Of a stretch of 64,000 nt of DNA, positions 1 through 8,753 are shown piece after piece. The notes under the pieces were generated by a model that worked only from the letters and a program-made list of their open reading frames with translations, had not been told where the DNA came from and ran no database searches. A program made the translations under genes and the position numbers. The DNA is from JAFGNW01 sp964618515 (GTDB lineage Bacteria; Zixibacteria; MSB-5A5; GN15; FEB-12), in NCBI GenBank assembly GCA_964618515.1, contig CAZUAS010000001.1, positions 17,635 to 81,634 on the forward strand. Direction: 5' to 3'. How positions within the stretch are numbered: the stretch's first letter is position 1; every line of letters starts with the position of its first letter.

Positions 1-2
1 TT

Positions 3-1937
3 ATTCTGGCGGCAGCAACCCTGACGCTGTTTTTTGAACTCTGGCGGATATTATTTATGATATTCCTTGGCGATCTGGCGGCCGGCATACCGCTTTCAAC
101 CCTCTTAAAAACCTTGGTGGTAGGACTGAGATTTGATTTCTCCATTACCAGTTATGTTATCCTGCCGCTTTACGTGTTCAGCGTAATCCTTTTTTTATTT
201 CCCCGGTACCATCGAACGACGGCCAACACTTTTTTTTACCTGCTGGTATTTTTGTCGGCTTTTCTCTTTTTTACCCATCTGGTGGATATCGAGTTCACCC
301 GGCATTTTCACACCCGCCTGAACGACTTTCTCTTACAGAAAGATAAAATAACGGCCGACGGCTCTAGCCTTATCTGGTTCCCAGCCAAAACCGCAGCCTT
401 AACGGTTATATACCTTTTAATACTATACCTGTATATCCGGCTGGTCAGATACTATGTGAAAAAAATCCTCATTGACCAACCCCGCTCACCCCGGTGGATC
501 AACCTTGCCTGTCTGCCGTTATTGATAATCGTATTCGGCCTGGGCGCGCGGGGGCGGCTGGCCGAAGAACCCATGCGCTGGGGCATGGCTTATTTTTCAA
601 AATACGATTTCGCCAACCTGGCGGCCCTCAATCCGGTGTACACTTTTATCCTTGACGCCGTTTATGACCGCTGGGAAAAAAATGAGACCAAAGACCTGAT
701 GTCGCTTATCAAATCCGACCACGCCGAAAATGAAGTGCGACAACTCCTGGGGATGACGACAGTTGATGAAAGTACTCGTCTTATCCGGCCGGTGCATTTT
801 GAGCAACCGAAAGAAAATCCGCCCAGCGTGATTCTGATTATAATGGAATCTTTCGGCTCGACCAAAATCGATATTTTGGCCAACCGCTTCCCTTATTCTC
901 TGACGCCCTGTTTCGATTCCCTGGCGGCTGATGGTTTTCTTTTCACCGACTTTTATTCCTGCGGCAAGCACACTTTCGCCAGCCTGGTGGCAGTGTTGTA
1001 TGGATACCCGCCGCAGTACGGCAAACTGGTCATGAGACAATTGCCCGGAGAAAATTACCTGTGGGGCTTGCCGTCGATTCTTAAAACTTATGATTACGAA
1101 ACGTCATGCTTCGTCACCACCGACCCGCATTTTGATAACATGCAGGGTTTTCTGATGGCTAACGGGATGATGAACTTTTACTCGAAGTATGACATCGGTG
1201 AAGACAAATCACTAAGCTGGATGGGTGTACCTGACCATGTCATGTTTGACTATGCTTATGATAAAATCCGGGAAAACAAAAACCGGCGTTTCTTCGCCAC
1301 TCTCTTGACCGCCTCCAATCACGGTCCCTGGCTTTTGCCCGATGTATCTTTCGGACGTATACCCGATACAGTCGAAGACGCACACAAGCTTAATGCTTTT
1401 AAATACTCCGATTGGGCATTAGGACAGTTCGTAAATAAAATCAAAAATGACCCTTTCTTCGACAACACCCTGATAATCATTACCGCCGACAACGGCTCGC
1501 CCTATAAACAGAAAAGCGACCTTGAAATAACCCACTTCCAGATTCCCCTGCTGATAATCGGCAACAAAACCCATTTCAACCAGACCGGCTCTTCAAATCG
1601 TCCGGGCAGCCAGCTGGATATCCTGCCAACTTTAATGGGTATTCTCAAACTTGATTATGATAATTATTCATTCGGCAAGGATTTATTTGATACTTCTTAT
1701 CGGGGAACGGATTTTGTGCACTTGGTCGAAAAAGATATGCTGGGGCATATCGAAGATGGATATTACCTGATTAACCGTCTGCATGGTAAAGAAACACTTT
1801 TCAAATTGCCGGATGTCACCATTGATTTAGCCGATTCATTAAAAGAAACAGTCGACGAATATCGTATGAAATCAGAAGCTATTTTTCAGACGGCTTATTA
1901 CAACATGAAAAAAACGCTGTCACCGGTCAGGTTTTAA
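3..1937 (+). CDS. LtaS/MdoB-type sulfatase-fold membrane phosphotransferase, 5' partial
   Basis: The reading frame is open to the window edge, so the gene begins upstream; the first ATG, at 57, is internal to the first membrane segment. Numbering from that ATG, about four further hydrophobic segments cover residues 15-50, 58-80, 110-130 and 148-163. An extracytoplasmic sulfatase fold follows. Visible motifs are MESF (E264), KHTFASL (T306, the nucleophile position in LtaS), SNHGPW (H422) and TADNGS (D478-N479). In the family the enzyme moves glycerol-phosphate or phosphoethanolamine groups from phospholipid to a surface glycan or lipid. The late metal pair is Asp-Asn, as in sulfatases, rather than the Asp-His of LtaS. 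The acceptor cannot be told. It converges on the TonB receptor gene, 33 bases away. Confidence 0.85.
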   Translation: MLAAATLTLFFELWRILFMIFLGDLAAGIPLSTLLKTLVVGLRFDFSITSYVILPLYVFSVILFLFPRYHRTTANTFFYLLVFLSAFLFFTHLVDIEFTRHFHTRLNDFLLQKDKITADGSSLIWFPAKTAALTVIYLLILYLYIRLVRYYVKKILIDQPRSPRWINLACLPLLIIVFGLGARGRLAEEPMRWGMAYFSKYDFANLAALNPVYTFILDAVYDRWEKNETKDLMSLIKSDHAENEVRQLLGMTTVDESTRLIRPVHFEQPKENPPSVILIIMESFGSTKIDILANRFPYSLTPCFDSLAADGFLFTDFYSCGKHTFASLVAVLYGYPPQYGKLVMRQLPGENYLWGLPSILKTYDYETSCFVTTDPHFDNMQGFLMANGMMNFYSKYDIGEDKSLSWMGVPDHVMFDYAYDKIRENKNRRFFATLLTASNHGPWLLPDVSFGRIPDTVEDAHKLNAFKYSDWALGQFVNKIKNDPFFDNTLIIITADNGSPYKQKSDLEITHFQIPLLIIGNKTHFNQTGSSNRPGSQLDILPTLMGILKLDYDNYSFGKDLFDTSYRGTDFVHLVEKDMLGHIEDGYYLINRLHGKETLFKLPDVTIDLADSLKETVDEYRMKSEAIFQTAYYNMKKTLSPVRF

Positions 1938-1970
1938 AAACAACATACCGTCAAGTATGAAAATCCCGTC

Positions 1971-4271
1971 TCAGCCCTCATAGCGTAAAGTCAAGCCTAT
2001 CCCCCTTCCGGGCGAATATATCCCCGAACCATGTTCCTTGTAGGCTTTATCGGTGAGATTTTCAAGCAGCACGTTAAAGGTAAAGGGATCGATGCTAAGG
2101 TGATATTTCAAGCCCAGCGTGAACCATCCCTCCGTGCCGTCGGGACCGATACGGGTATCCTCGATATCCCGGGTGGACAGGCGCTTCTGTTCGTCGGCGG
2201 CGCGTGAAAGCACTTCCACCCACATCCGTTCCGCCGGTTTATAACGTATCGCCAGTAAACCCATCAAAGGCGGGATGCGGCTGAGCGGTTCGTCCTCGCT
2301 CAGGTTCTCGCCCCTGGTCCAGAAACAGTTGGCGCGAATTTCCCAGCGGCCGGAAAGGCGGACAAGATTATCGAATTCAAAACCAAAAATACGCGCCCGA
2401 TTGACATTGTGACGCTGATAAATATCATATTCATCCGCATCTTTGATATCGTTGTTGTTTTCATCGAAGAAGGTTTTGCCGTCGTACACCCCGGGAGTGC
2501 GCTCGATAATATCGCTCAATCGGTCATAAAACAAAAAGAAACCACCGCTCATGCGCGTATTTTCCACCTTTACACCCAGTTCAAAATTATTGGTGAACTC
2601 CGGTCCCAGATTCGGGCTGGGCGCATCCACCCCGCTGCTGGAATACTTGAGCACCACGGCGTCGTTAAGATTGGGGGTGCGGAAACCTCGCGACCAGCGC
2701 CCGATAAGATTAACCGAAGGTACGGGTTTGAAACTCACGGCGGCCAGCCCGGTCAGGTCATGAAAGCTGTCCTCATACTGCCTGAACGGCATCTCCAGCG
2801 GCGCCTCAATCCCGACATAGCTGAAGCGCATCCCGGCGGTCAACTGCCATTTTTTATTTAGCGACCATTCCTCCTGTAAAAACCACCCGGCCTGGTAATA
2901 ACGGGTATCGTCGGGATAGGTCGGGCGAATGGTTTCAACCGTCGCACCTTCGTACCGGTACTGCTCGCTGTTGATTCTATCGTAGTAATATTCCCAGCCA
3001 AAACTCAGCCGGTGTTCGGGGTGTGGAATCGATGACAACTGTACATAACCGCCCCAGGTGGTGACTTTATCGCGGGCGAAGGTATAATTATCGGCAGCTG
3101 TCTTTCGCATGGTGCTGCCCTCGAGTTCGCGGTGATACGACACACCGGCTTTTACCGATGGGATAACGGACCCCAGCCGGTCACCGTAGAAAGTGACCAT
3201 CGCCAGGTCCCTATCCTGCGGGTTATAAACATATTCCTCGAATTCACCGCAGACATATTTATCGTAACGCGGCACGCCATCCTGTCTGACCGCCATGTAA
3301 TCGAAACCAAAGTAACTGTACTGGTTTAAAAACCAGGCCAGGCGGCCGGTGAAATCCGACTCCTCCCAGCCGGTGGGCGACTGCTTATCAACCTCGCCGC
3401 CGGCTTCAAGGTCGCCTATTCTTTTAAGCCCGAAATTCATTGTCCCGGCCAGGTGCCGATAAGTACTTTTGATACTCAAATTAACACTCCGTCCATCGTC
3501 AAAACTGGAATAACGGCTGACAAGAACCGGTCTTACCTCCAGTTTCGCCCCTCCCATTACCTGACGGGCGGGAATTAAATTTATCGCCCCGCCGATGGCG
3601 TCACTGCCGAACATCACCGAAGAAGGTCCCCGGACGACTTCCACCCGTTCCAGCGAGCCGAGGTCCACCGTATTCAAATACTGGTTGCCGCCGATACGGT
3701 AGGTCGGCCGGTTCAAACGGATACCGTCATACAGCAAAAGTATATCTTTACCGATAAGTCCCCTTATTATCGGCGCACCGTGGCCATAAGTCGTCTTCTG
3801 CACTAGTAACCCCGGTTCCTCGCGCAGTACCTCGGCTACTGTACTATACGTTCGCTCATCGAATTTTTCTTCGGGCGTTATAGATATATTCGCGGGCGTA
3901 AGAAACTTTTGCTCGGCAAATCGGCTGGCGGTAACCGTTATTTTATCAAGGGCGATATCGACCGGGCGTAAAAACACCGTAAGTTCTCTCTGCTCTTTAG
4001 ATACCAATGAAATGGTCCGGGTGAAGGTTTCATAACCGACCATGGATACTTTAACCGTCAGAATACTGTCAGCAATGTTCCGGATTACAAAAAAACCGTC
4101 ATTATCGGAAGTCGTTCCACGCGCGGTTTCGTTTATCTTCACGCTAGCGGCGACAATCGGGAGACAGGTGACAGCATCCCGGACGCGTCCTTTGAGGGTC
4201 AAGGCCGGGTCAGCTTGAACAATATTATAACTAAAGACACCAAGAAAAATTACCAGCCATATTTTTTTCAT
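1971..4271 (-). CDS. TonB-dependent outer membrane receptor with carboxypeptidase-regulatory-like N-terminus
   Basis: The 766-residue product starts with a signal peptide (residues 1-20). A carboxypeptidase-regulatory-like beta-sandwich covers about 24-105 and a TonB-box-like ITVTASR sits at 111-117. The plug is at about 120-235 (RGLIGKDILLLYDGIRLNRP, then VRGPSSVMFGSDAIGGAINL). A beta-barrel fills the rest and ends in an aromatic-rich strand (GIGLTLRY). Such receptors import siderophores, cobalamin, metals or oligomers across the outer membrane with TonB energy. No substrate is evident; B12 is possible because several B12-dependent proteins lie in this window, but that is only inference. GGAG precedes the ATG. 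The gene is divergent from the PCD gene, with a palindrome in the shared upstream region. Confidence 0.9.
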   Translation of the reverse strand: MKKIWLVIFLGVFSYNIVQADPALTLKGRVRDAVTCLPIVAASVKINETARGTTSDNDGFFVIRNIADSILTVKVSMVGYETFTRTISLVSKEQRELTVFLRPVDIALDKITVTASRFAEQKFLTPANISITPEEKFDERTYSTVAEVLREEPGLLVQKTTYGHGAPIIRGLIGKDILLLYDGIRLNRPTYRIGGNQYLNTVDLGSLERVEVVRGPSSVMFGSDAIGGAINLIPARQVMGGAKLEVRPVLVSRYSSFDDGRSVNLSIKSTYRHLAGTMNFGLKRIGDLEAGGEVDKQSPTGWEESDFTGRLAWFLNQYSYFGFDYMAVRQDGVPRYDKYVCGEFEEYVYNPQDRDLAMVTFYGDRLGSVIPSVKAGVSYHRELEGSTMRKTAADNYTFARDKVTTWGGYVQLSSIPHPEHRLSFGWEYYYDRINSEQYRYEGATVETIRPTYPDDTRYYQAGWFLQEEWSLNKKWQLTAGMRFSYVGIEAPLEMPFRQYEDSFHDLTGLAAVSFKPVPSVNLIGRWSRGFRTPNLNDAVVLKYSSSGVDAPSPNLGPEFTNNFELGVKVENTRMSGGFFLFYDRLSDIIERTPGVYDGKTFFDENNNDIKDADEYDIYQRHNVNRARIFGFEFDNLVRLSGRWEIRANCFWTRGENLSEDEPLSRIPPLMGLLAIRYKPAERMWVEVLSRAADEQKRLSTRDIEDTRIGPDGTEGWFTLGLKYHLSIDPFTFNVLLENLTDKAYKEHGSGIYSPGRGIGLTLRYEG

Positions 4272-4338
4272 ATCGGCAACTCCGTTTTATATCGATGAGC
4301 TCAACAGCGGTATTCAATAAAAAGGTCAAGATACATAT

Positions 4339-4356
4339 AAGTTCATAAATGAACTT
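4339..4356. promoter_or_regulatory. Candidate operator palindrome between divergent genes
   Basis: AAGTTCAT-AA-ATGAACTT is a perfect 8-2-8 palindrome in the 255-base divergent region between the TonB receptor and the PCD gene. ATACATATAAGTT overlaps its left arm and ATACATAAGTT lies just to the right, so a similar half-site recurs. There is no T-tract, so it is more like a protein-binding site than a terminator. The regulator is unknown. Confidence 0.4.
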
Positions 4357-4526
4357 ACGTAAAAAATATACATAAGTTTTGCCGGTTGCAATGCCGTTTT
4401 ATCCTTTTCCCTAAAAACGAAATAATAACGGAACCTGTGCATTAAAAAGGCGGTTATGTAAATAAAATTTATAAAAGCAGGACTAATCAGGTATTTTTTT
4501 AAAAGACGATTCATTAAGGAGTTATT

Positions 4527-4859
4527 ATGAATAATTTAACACAAAAAAAATGTATCCCCTGCGAGGGTGGGCTGGCTCCCCTGACTCGTAACGAATATGA
4601 GCCCTACCTGGAGCAGCTTCATGACTGGTCTGTCATAGATGATAAACAACTGGTGCGGGAATTTATATTTGAGGATTTTAACCGGGCTCTTCAATTTGTC
4701 AATGTCGCCGGAGAGATTGCCGAGGAAGAGGGACATCATCCGGATATTTTAATTCACAGCTGGAATAAAGTTAAAATCATACTCTGGACGCATGCTATCA
4801 GCGGTCTTTCAGTTAATGATTTCATCATGGCGGCGAAAATAGAACGAATCACCTTTTAA
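4527..4859 (+). CDS. phhB: Pterin-4a-carbinolamine dehydratase (PCD/DCoH)
   Basis: The 110-residue protein has the usual length and signature of the family. EEEGHHPDILIHSW supplies the paired histidines of the active site, followed by a downstream His in WTHAISGLSVNDF. The enzyme dehydrates 4a-hydroxytetrahydrobiopterin, the by-product of aromatic amino acid hydroxylases, so that the pterin can be recycled. AAGGAG sits six bases before the ATG. It converges on the pterin-synthesis genes (SDR, PTPS, folE). This suggests one functional unit for a reduced pterin cofactor, although no hydroxylase is in the window. Confidence 0.92.
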   Translation: MNNLTQKKCIPCEGGLAPLTRNEYEPYLEQLHDWSVIDDKQLVREFIFEDFNRALQFVNVAGEIAEEEGHHPDILIHSWNKVKIILWTHAISGLSVNDFIMAAKIERITF

Positions 4860-4878
4860 ATAATATATAATAAAAAAT

Positions 4879-4904
4879 GCGGGGCTTTTTAAAGACCGCT
4901 TTTT
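4879..4904 (+). terminator. Intrinsic terminator after the PCD gene
   Basis: Stem GCGG...CCGC with an inner CTTT/AAAG pairing, followed by five T residues. It lies 19 bases after the PCD stop codon and just before the end of the convergent SDR gene. Confidence 0.65.
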
Positions 4905-4912
4905 ACCTGAGA

Positions 4913-5605
4913 CTACTGATTCCCTTCAATATGTCCCAGGCTGATGCTATCTACCTGTACCTGGCCGGGTCGTTCGACGGCATAAGCCACAGCCTCGGCA
5001 ATTTCCTCAGGGGGAAGCATCTTATCCTTCGACCAGGTACCCTCGACTTTATCCCAGAGCGCCGTAGCGGCGGCCTGCGGATAGATATTTATCACCCTTA
5101 TGCCTTTCGGACGCAATTCCTCCCGCAGTGACCGGGTTAGTCCTTCCAGGGCAAATTTGCTCATGCAATAACTGCTCCAGCGGGGAAAAGCGGTATGTGC
5201 GGCGACCGAGAGAATATTGACGACAGCACTGCCGGGTTTCATGTGGGGATATAGTTTCTGTATCAGCCAGAACGGTGCGGATATATTAATCGCCAGGGTT
5301 TCCTGCCACTGCTTCGGTGTGGTTTGTTCGAAAGGCCCGACATGGGCTACTCCGGCGTTGTTGACCAGAAGATGAAGGTCATCCTGACCGACCATGGCAA
5401 CCAACTCCTCAACGCCGCTCAGAGTGCTTATATCAGCCTGCAGTGCCATTGCCACGGCGCCCTTATCCAGAACCATCCGGCAACTTTCCGCCAGCGCCTT
5501 TTGGTCCCGCCCGTGCAACAGCAGTGTTCTGCCTTCCCGGGACAGCCTGACGGCAATCGCCCGACCCACACCCCGGCTGGCACCGGTTATCAAACATCTT
5601 TCCAT
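4913..5605 (-). CDS. Short-chain dehydrogenase, sepiapterin-reductase-like
   Basis: A 230-residue classical SDR. The NADP-binding TGASRGVG is at residues 7-14, NNAG at 82-85, and the catalytic Ser133, Tyr146 and Lys150 lie in SVAAH and YCMSK. The stretch from SVAA to the C-terminus (AF..SS.YCMSKF, an alanine-rich loop, W-x-KV, MLPPEEIA) resembles bacterial sepiapterin reductase such as the Chlorobium enzyme as I remember it. In that role it would reduce the side chain of 6-pyruvoyl-tetrahydropterin to give tetrahydrobiopterin. It is the last gene of a tight unit: 32 bases after the triple-PTPS gene, which itself follows folE by 10 bases. The SDR fold is certain; the substrate rests on context and resemblance. 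Confidence 0.75.
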   Translation of the reverse strand: MERCLITGASRGVGRAIAVRLSREGRTLLLHGRDQKALAESCRMVLDKGAVAMALQADISTLSGVEELVAMVGQDDLHLLVNNAGVAHVGPFEQTTPKQWQETLAINISAPFWLIQKLYPHMKPGSAVVNILSVAAHTAFPRWSSYCMSKFALEGLTRSLREELRPKGIRVINIYPQAAATALWDKVEGTWSKDKMLPPEEIAEAVAYAVERPGQVQVDSISLGHIEGNQ

Positions 5606-5637
5606 TTTATTACCTCGCTAATCCCTTTCCTTTTCGG

Positions 5638-6861
5638 TTAATCGATACTTCGCCGTAAGGTAAAACGATTATTAGGCGTCTCCCATAACCGCAGCCGGTA
5701 AAGCGGTCGAGCCAGTGTTTTCTCCAGCCGGTTCCAGAGAACCCGGATAATATTTTCCCCGGTGCTTGGCCGGTCCTTAAAATCCGGGGTATCCAGGTCA
5801 AGGTGTTTGAAATTCCAGGGTTCAAGGGCGAGTACAAGATTGTCGCGGAAATCATCAAGGCCGTAGAATATCCCGCGCCGTTCATCAATCTCGCCGTCGA
5901 TGGTGCTCTCCACGACATACCGATGGCCGTGCCCCTGGGGATTATTACACTTACCGTAAAGCATGAGGTTCTTCTCGTCCGGTAATAAGGGGCTGTGCAG
6001 GCGATGGGCCGCCCGAAAAGCAGCTTTTATACCCATTAAGGACTTCCCGTTTTTCAAATACTCTGCGAAGAAATAGGGATTTTCCCACAAACGTACTCGG
6101 GCTACCGGCAGGGAAATGCGTAACTGGCCATAGATAAACCGCGCCAGGAACTCCGTGGTCATGGGTAAACCATTCAGCTCCGGGACTTCGAGATTAAGGT
6201 GACGGTGGTCGAGACTGTTATGCAACAAGCCCAGTACCTGGACTGTCTCGTTTTCGTTTTTAATCATACCTGTTTCCGGGTCCGGTTCGCCTTCGAGAGT
6301 CACCCGCAACCTGTAAAAATGACCATGGCCGTTTTTCGCCGACGCTACGCCGAACAATTTTTCATTTTCTTCGTCGGAGAGATGCGGCGATCCGGTACGG
6401 CGGGCGGCGGAGAATTCCATCCAGAAATCACGTTCCACACGGCCGTCGGCATAAGCGGTGGCGGCGTCAAAAGGTGAGGTCTCCAGATGACAGGCGGCCA
6501 GGTGGGCGCTTTCATCATCAAATAAAACCCGGGCTTCGGAAAAAAGCCGGCGGGCTACATTCTCCGGAGTGGGGATAACCTTATCATAAGGCGGAGTATC
6601 ACGATTGAGAAACTTATGGTCATAACGCCCGGCCAGCAGACGGTTAATACGTTCCTTTACGGACGTTATATTAATTACCATGCCGTTTTTTTCATCGACC
6701 GGACCGCTTAAAACGAAATAAACCGTCCAGTTGCCGCCGTAACCATAGGGACCGCCCATCCAGGAACCAAAAACCTCCCGGTTTTTTTCCAGCGGCCAGT
6801 CATCGCGATAATAACGGTAGGAAAGCGATACCTCGAATCTTTTACTTATGACCAGGTGCAT
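5638..6861 (-). CDS. Triple tandem PTPS/QueD-fold protein
   Basis: 407 residues, about three times the normal PTPS/QueD length. It consists of three T-fold repeats, at about 1-125, 138-262 and 278-405. Repeat 3 keeps the zinc and nucleophile site: AAH (H286), C305, and HGH (H311, H313). Repeats 1 and 2 have lost the cysteine (A173 in repeat 2). Repeat 1 also lacks the HGH, and repeat 2 has Arg154 in place of the first zinc His. The Asp-His pair goes the other way: present in repeats 1 (D81-H82) and 2 (D218-H219), but Asn350-Phe351 in repeat 3. The pterin-anchoring Glu is present in repeats 2 and 3 (E260, E394). Normal PTPS forms trimers with active sites between subunits, so a fused trimer with divided catalytic residues is a reasonable inference. 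Between folE and the SDR it would convert dihydroneopterin triphosphate to 6-pyruvoyl-tetrahydropterin. Confidence 0.85.
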   Translation of the reverse strand: MHLVISKRFEVSLSYRYYRDDWPLEKNREVFGSWMGGPYGYGGNWTVYFVLSGPVDEKNGMVINITSVKERINRLLAGRYDHKFLNRDTPPYDKVIPTPENVARRLFSEARVLFDDESAHLAACHLETSPFDAATAYADGRVERDFWMEFSAARRTGSPHLSDEENEKLFGVASAKNGHGHFYRLRVTLEGEPDPETGMIKNENETVQVLGLLHNSLDHRHLNLEVPELNGLPMTTEFLARFIYGQLRISLPVARVRLWENPYFFAEYLKNGKSLMGIKAAFRAAHRLHSPLLPDEKNLMLYGKCNNPQGHGHRYVVESTIDGEIDERRGIFYGLDDFRDNLVLALEPWNFKHLDLDTPDFKDRPSTGENIIRVLWNRLEKTLARPLYRLRLWETPNNRFTLRRSID

Positions 6862-6871
6862 AACAGCTTCT

Positions 6872-7426
6872 TCAATGCTTGCAGATTAAAGTCATAAACT
6901 CGGAGCGGGTCTCCGCGTCATCGTGCATCTCCCCCAGAACGCACGAAGTGGTCATGACCGAATTTTGTTTTTCCACTCCCCGCATCATCATGCACAGGTG
7001 CTGGGCTTCGATAACCACCCCAACTCCCAGCGCCCCGGTGTAATTCTGAATGGTGACGGCAATCTGCTTGGTAAGGTTTTCCTGAATCTGCAGCCGGCGG
7101 GCAAAGGCATCCACCAGGCGGGCAACCTTCGACAAGCCCAGTACCTTCCCATTGGGAATATACCCCACGTGACATTTACCGATAAAAGGCAAGAGATGAT
7201 GTTCACACATAGAATAGAGTTCGATATTCTTAACCACCACCATTTCCTTAATGTCCGATTCGAACAGGGCGTTGTTGACTAATTTATCAATATCTTCCTG
7301 GTAGCCTTTGGTTAAAAACTGAAACGCTCTGGCGGCCCGAGCCGGTGTTTTCAAAAGGCCTTCGCGGTCGGGGTTCTCGCCTACCATTTCTATTAAATGC
7401 CGATACAATTGCTCCATCTGCTGCAT
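6872..7426 (-). CDS. folE: GTP cyclohydrolase I
   Basis: A 184-residue type I enzyme, which converts GTP to dihydroneopterin triphosphate, the first step of folate and biopterin synthesis. The zinc ligands Cys74 and His77 are in SMCEHHLLPF and Cys145 is in EAQHLCMMMRG. Other conserved blocks are GYIPNGKVLGLSKVARLVD and a C-terminal SRSEF-like end (ETRSEFMTLI). AAGGAG precedes the ATG. It is the first gene of the folE, triple-PTPS, SDR unit, with only 10 bases before the PTPS gene. This points to a dedicated biopterin role beside, or instead of, folate synthesis. Confidence 0.95.
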   Translation of the reverse strand: MQQMEQLYRHLIEMVGENPDREGLLKTPARAARAFQFLTKGYQEDIDKLVNNALFESDIKEMVVVKNIELYSMCEHHLLPFIGKCHVGYIPNGKVLGLSKVARLVDAFARRLQIQENLTKQIAVTIQNYTGALGVGVVIEAQHLCMMMRGVEKQNSVMTTSCVLGEMHDDAETRSEFMTLICKH

Positions 7427-7550
7427 AGTCGCTCCTTATGGTAATTTCCATATAAATACTATTACGCTGAATTCCTGAATATATAAGGTCATTTTAAATC
7501 ATATTCCGTTTCCCGGCAACCAATTTCTTGAACTTGATAAAAAGCCATAA

Positions 7551-7575
7551 AAAAACCCCGGGGTAAACCTCCGGG
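7551..7575 (-). terminator. Intrinsic terminator of the mutase/decarboxylase operon
   Basis: On the minus strand CCCGG(a)GG-TTTA-CCCCGGG forms an eight-pair stem with one bulged A, followed by a run of T. It lies about 25 bases beyond the stop codon of the decarboxylase beta subunit gene and closes the seven-gene operon. Confidence 0.8.
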
Positions 7576-7598
7576 ATTATATGATTGATTTACCGGCC

Positions 7599-8723
7599 TC
7601 AACCGAAAGTAGCCAGCAAGACGCCGGCGGCTACCGCGGAACCGATAACACCGGCTACATTGGGAGCCATAGCATGCATAATGAGGTAATTATTCGGGTC
7701 TTCCTTCGCTCCCACCATCTGGCAGACGCGGGCGGAATTGGGAACGGCGGATACGCCGGCGGCGCCGATAATCGGATTAATTTTTGTCTTGGAAAACAAA
7801 TTCATGGCTTTGGCGAACATAACCCCGCCGGCAGTGGCAAAACAGAATGACAGGGCACCCATCATAAAAATCTTCACGGAATCCGGGGTCAGAAAACGAG
7901 TGGCGTCAGTAGATGCGCCGACTGTGATCCCCAAAATGATGGTGACGATATCAATCAAAGCGTTGCTGGCCGTTTTGGCTAAACGCTCGGTTACACCGCA
8001 TTCCTTAAGGAGATTACCGAAAAACAACATCCCCAGAAGGTCAATGGCGCCGGGGGCAATGAAGGTGGTTATCATGAAAGCAACCACCGGGAATAGAATC
8101 CGAAGGCGCTTGCTGACCGGTTTCGAGGGCTGCATGCGAATTAAACGTTCCTTCCGGGTGGTCAAAAACCTGATAATGGGCGGCTGAATAACCGGCACCA
8201 GAGCCATGTAGGAATAAGCCGAGATGGCTATAGCGCCGATAAAATGAGGGGCGAGCTTGGAGGTAAGAAAAATCGCCGTCGGCCCGTCGGCTCCGCCGAT
8301 GATGCCGATCGCCCCGGCTTCCATCTTCGTAAAGCCCAGCGACAACGCCAGGATAAAAGTCAAAAATATGCCCAGCTGGGCGGCGGCTCCCAGAAGTATC
8401 AGGCGCGGTTTAGACAGCATACAGGAAAAATCGGTCATCGCACCGATACCTAAAAATATCAAAGGCGGATAATAACCCTCTTTGACACCCTTGTATAGTA
8501 TCGACATCACACTGCCTTCTTCATAAATACCCAGATCCATTCCGGCTTTGTAAGGAATATTCCCGATGAGGATACCGAAACCGATGGGAATCAAAAGTAA
8601 CGGTTCATAACCGCGGGTGACGCCGAGATAAATAAAAACACAACCGGCCATAAGCATGCCCAGGTTGCCCCAGGTAAAATTGCCGATAGCCCCGTTTTGT
8701 AAAAAATTTAATAAAATTTCCAT
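7599..8723 (-). CDS. Na+-translocating decarboxylase beta subunit
   Basis: The 374-residue integral membrane subunit of the oxaloacetate/methylmalonyl-CoA/glutaconyl-CoA decarboxylase family. Hallmarks include GGADGPTAIF with its conserved Asp, LGIGAMTDFSCMLSKPRL near residue 120, and the C-terminal GAAGVSAVPNSARV block. It has about nine or more membrane segments. It couples decarboxylation of carboxybiotin to export of about two Na+ ions. It is the last gene of the operon after the biotin carrier. GGAG lies nine bases before the ATG. The methylmalonyl-CoA mutase genes in the same operon point to methylmalonyl-CoA as substrate. Confidence 0.93.
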   Translation of the reverse strand: MEILLNFLQNGAIGNFTWGNLGMLMAGCVFIYLGVTRGYEPLLLIPIGFGILIGNIPYKAGMDLGIYEEGSVMSILYKGVKEGYYPPLIFLGIGAMTDFSCMLSKPRLILLGAAAQLGIFLTFILALSLGFTKMEAGAIGIIGGADGPTAIFLTSKLAPHFIGAIAISAYSYMALVPVIQPPIIRFLTTRKERLIRMQPSKPVSKRLRILFPVVAFMITTFIAPGAIDLLGMLFFGNLLKECGVTERLAKTASNALIDIVTIILGITVGASTDATRFLTPDSVKIFMMGALSFCFATAGGVMFAKAMNLFSKTKINPIIGAAGVSAVPNSARVCQMVGAKEDPNNYLIMHAMAPNVAGVIGSAVAAGVLLATFG

Positions 8724-8753
8724 CCCATGTCACTCCTTCGAGTACGACCGATC

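Noticed and set aside
4326..4514. 62-codon ORF upstream of the PCD gene
   Set aside because: AT-rich, covers the palindrome and likely promoters, no homology or ribosome-binding site.
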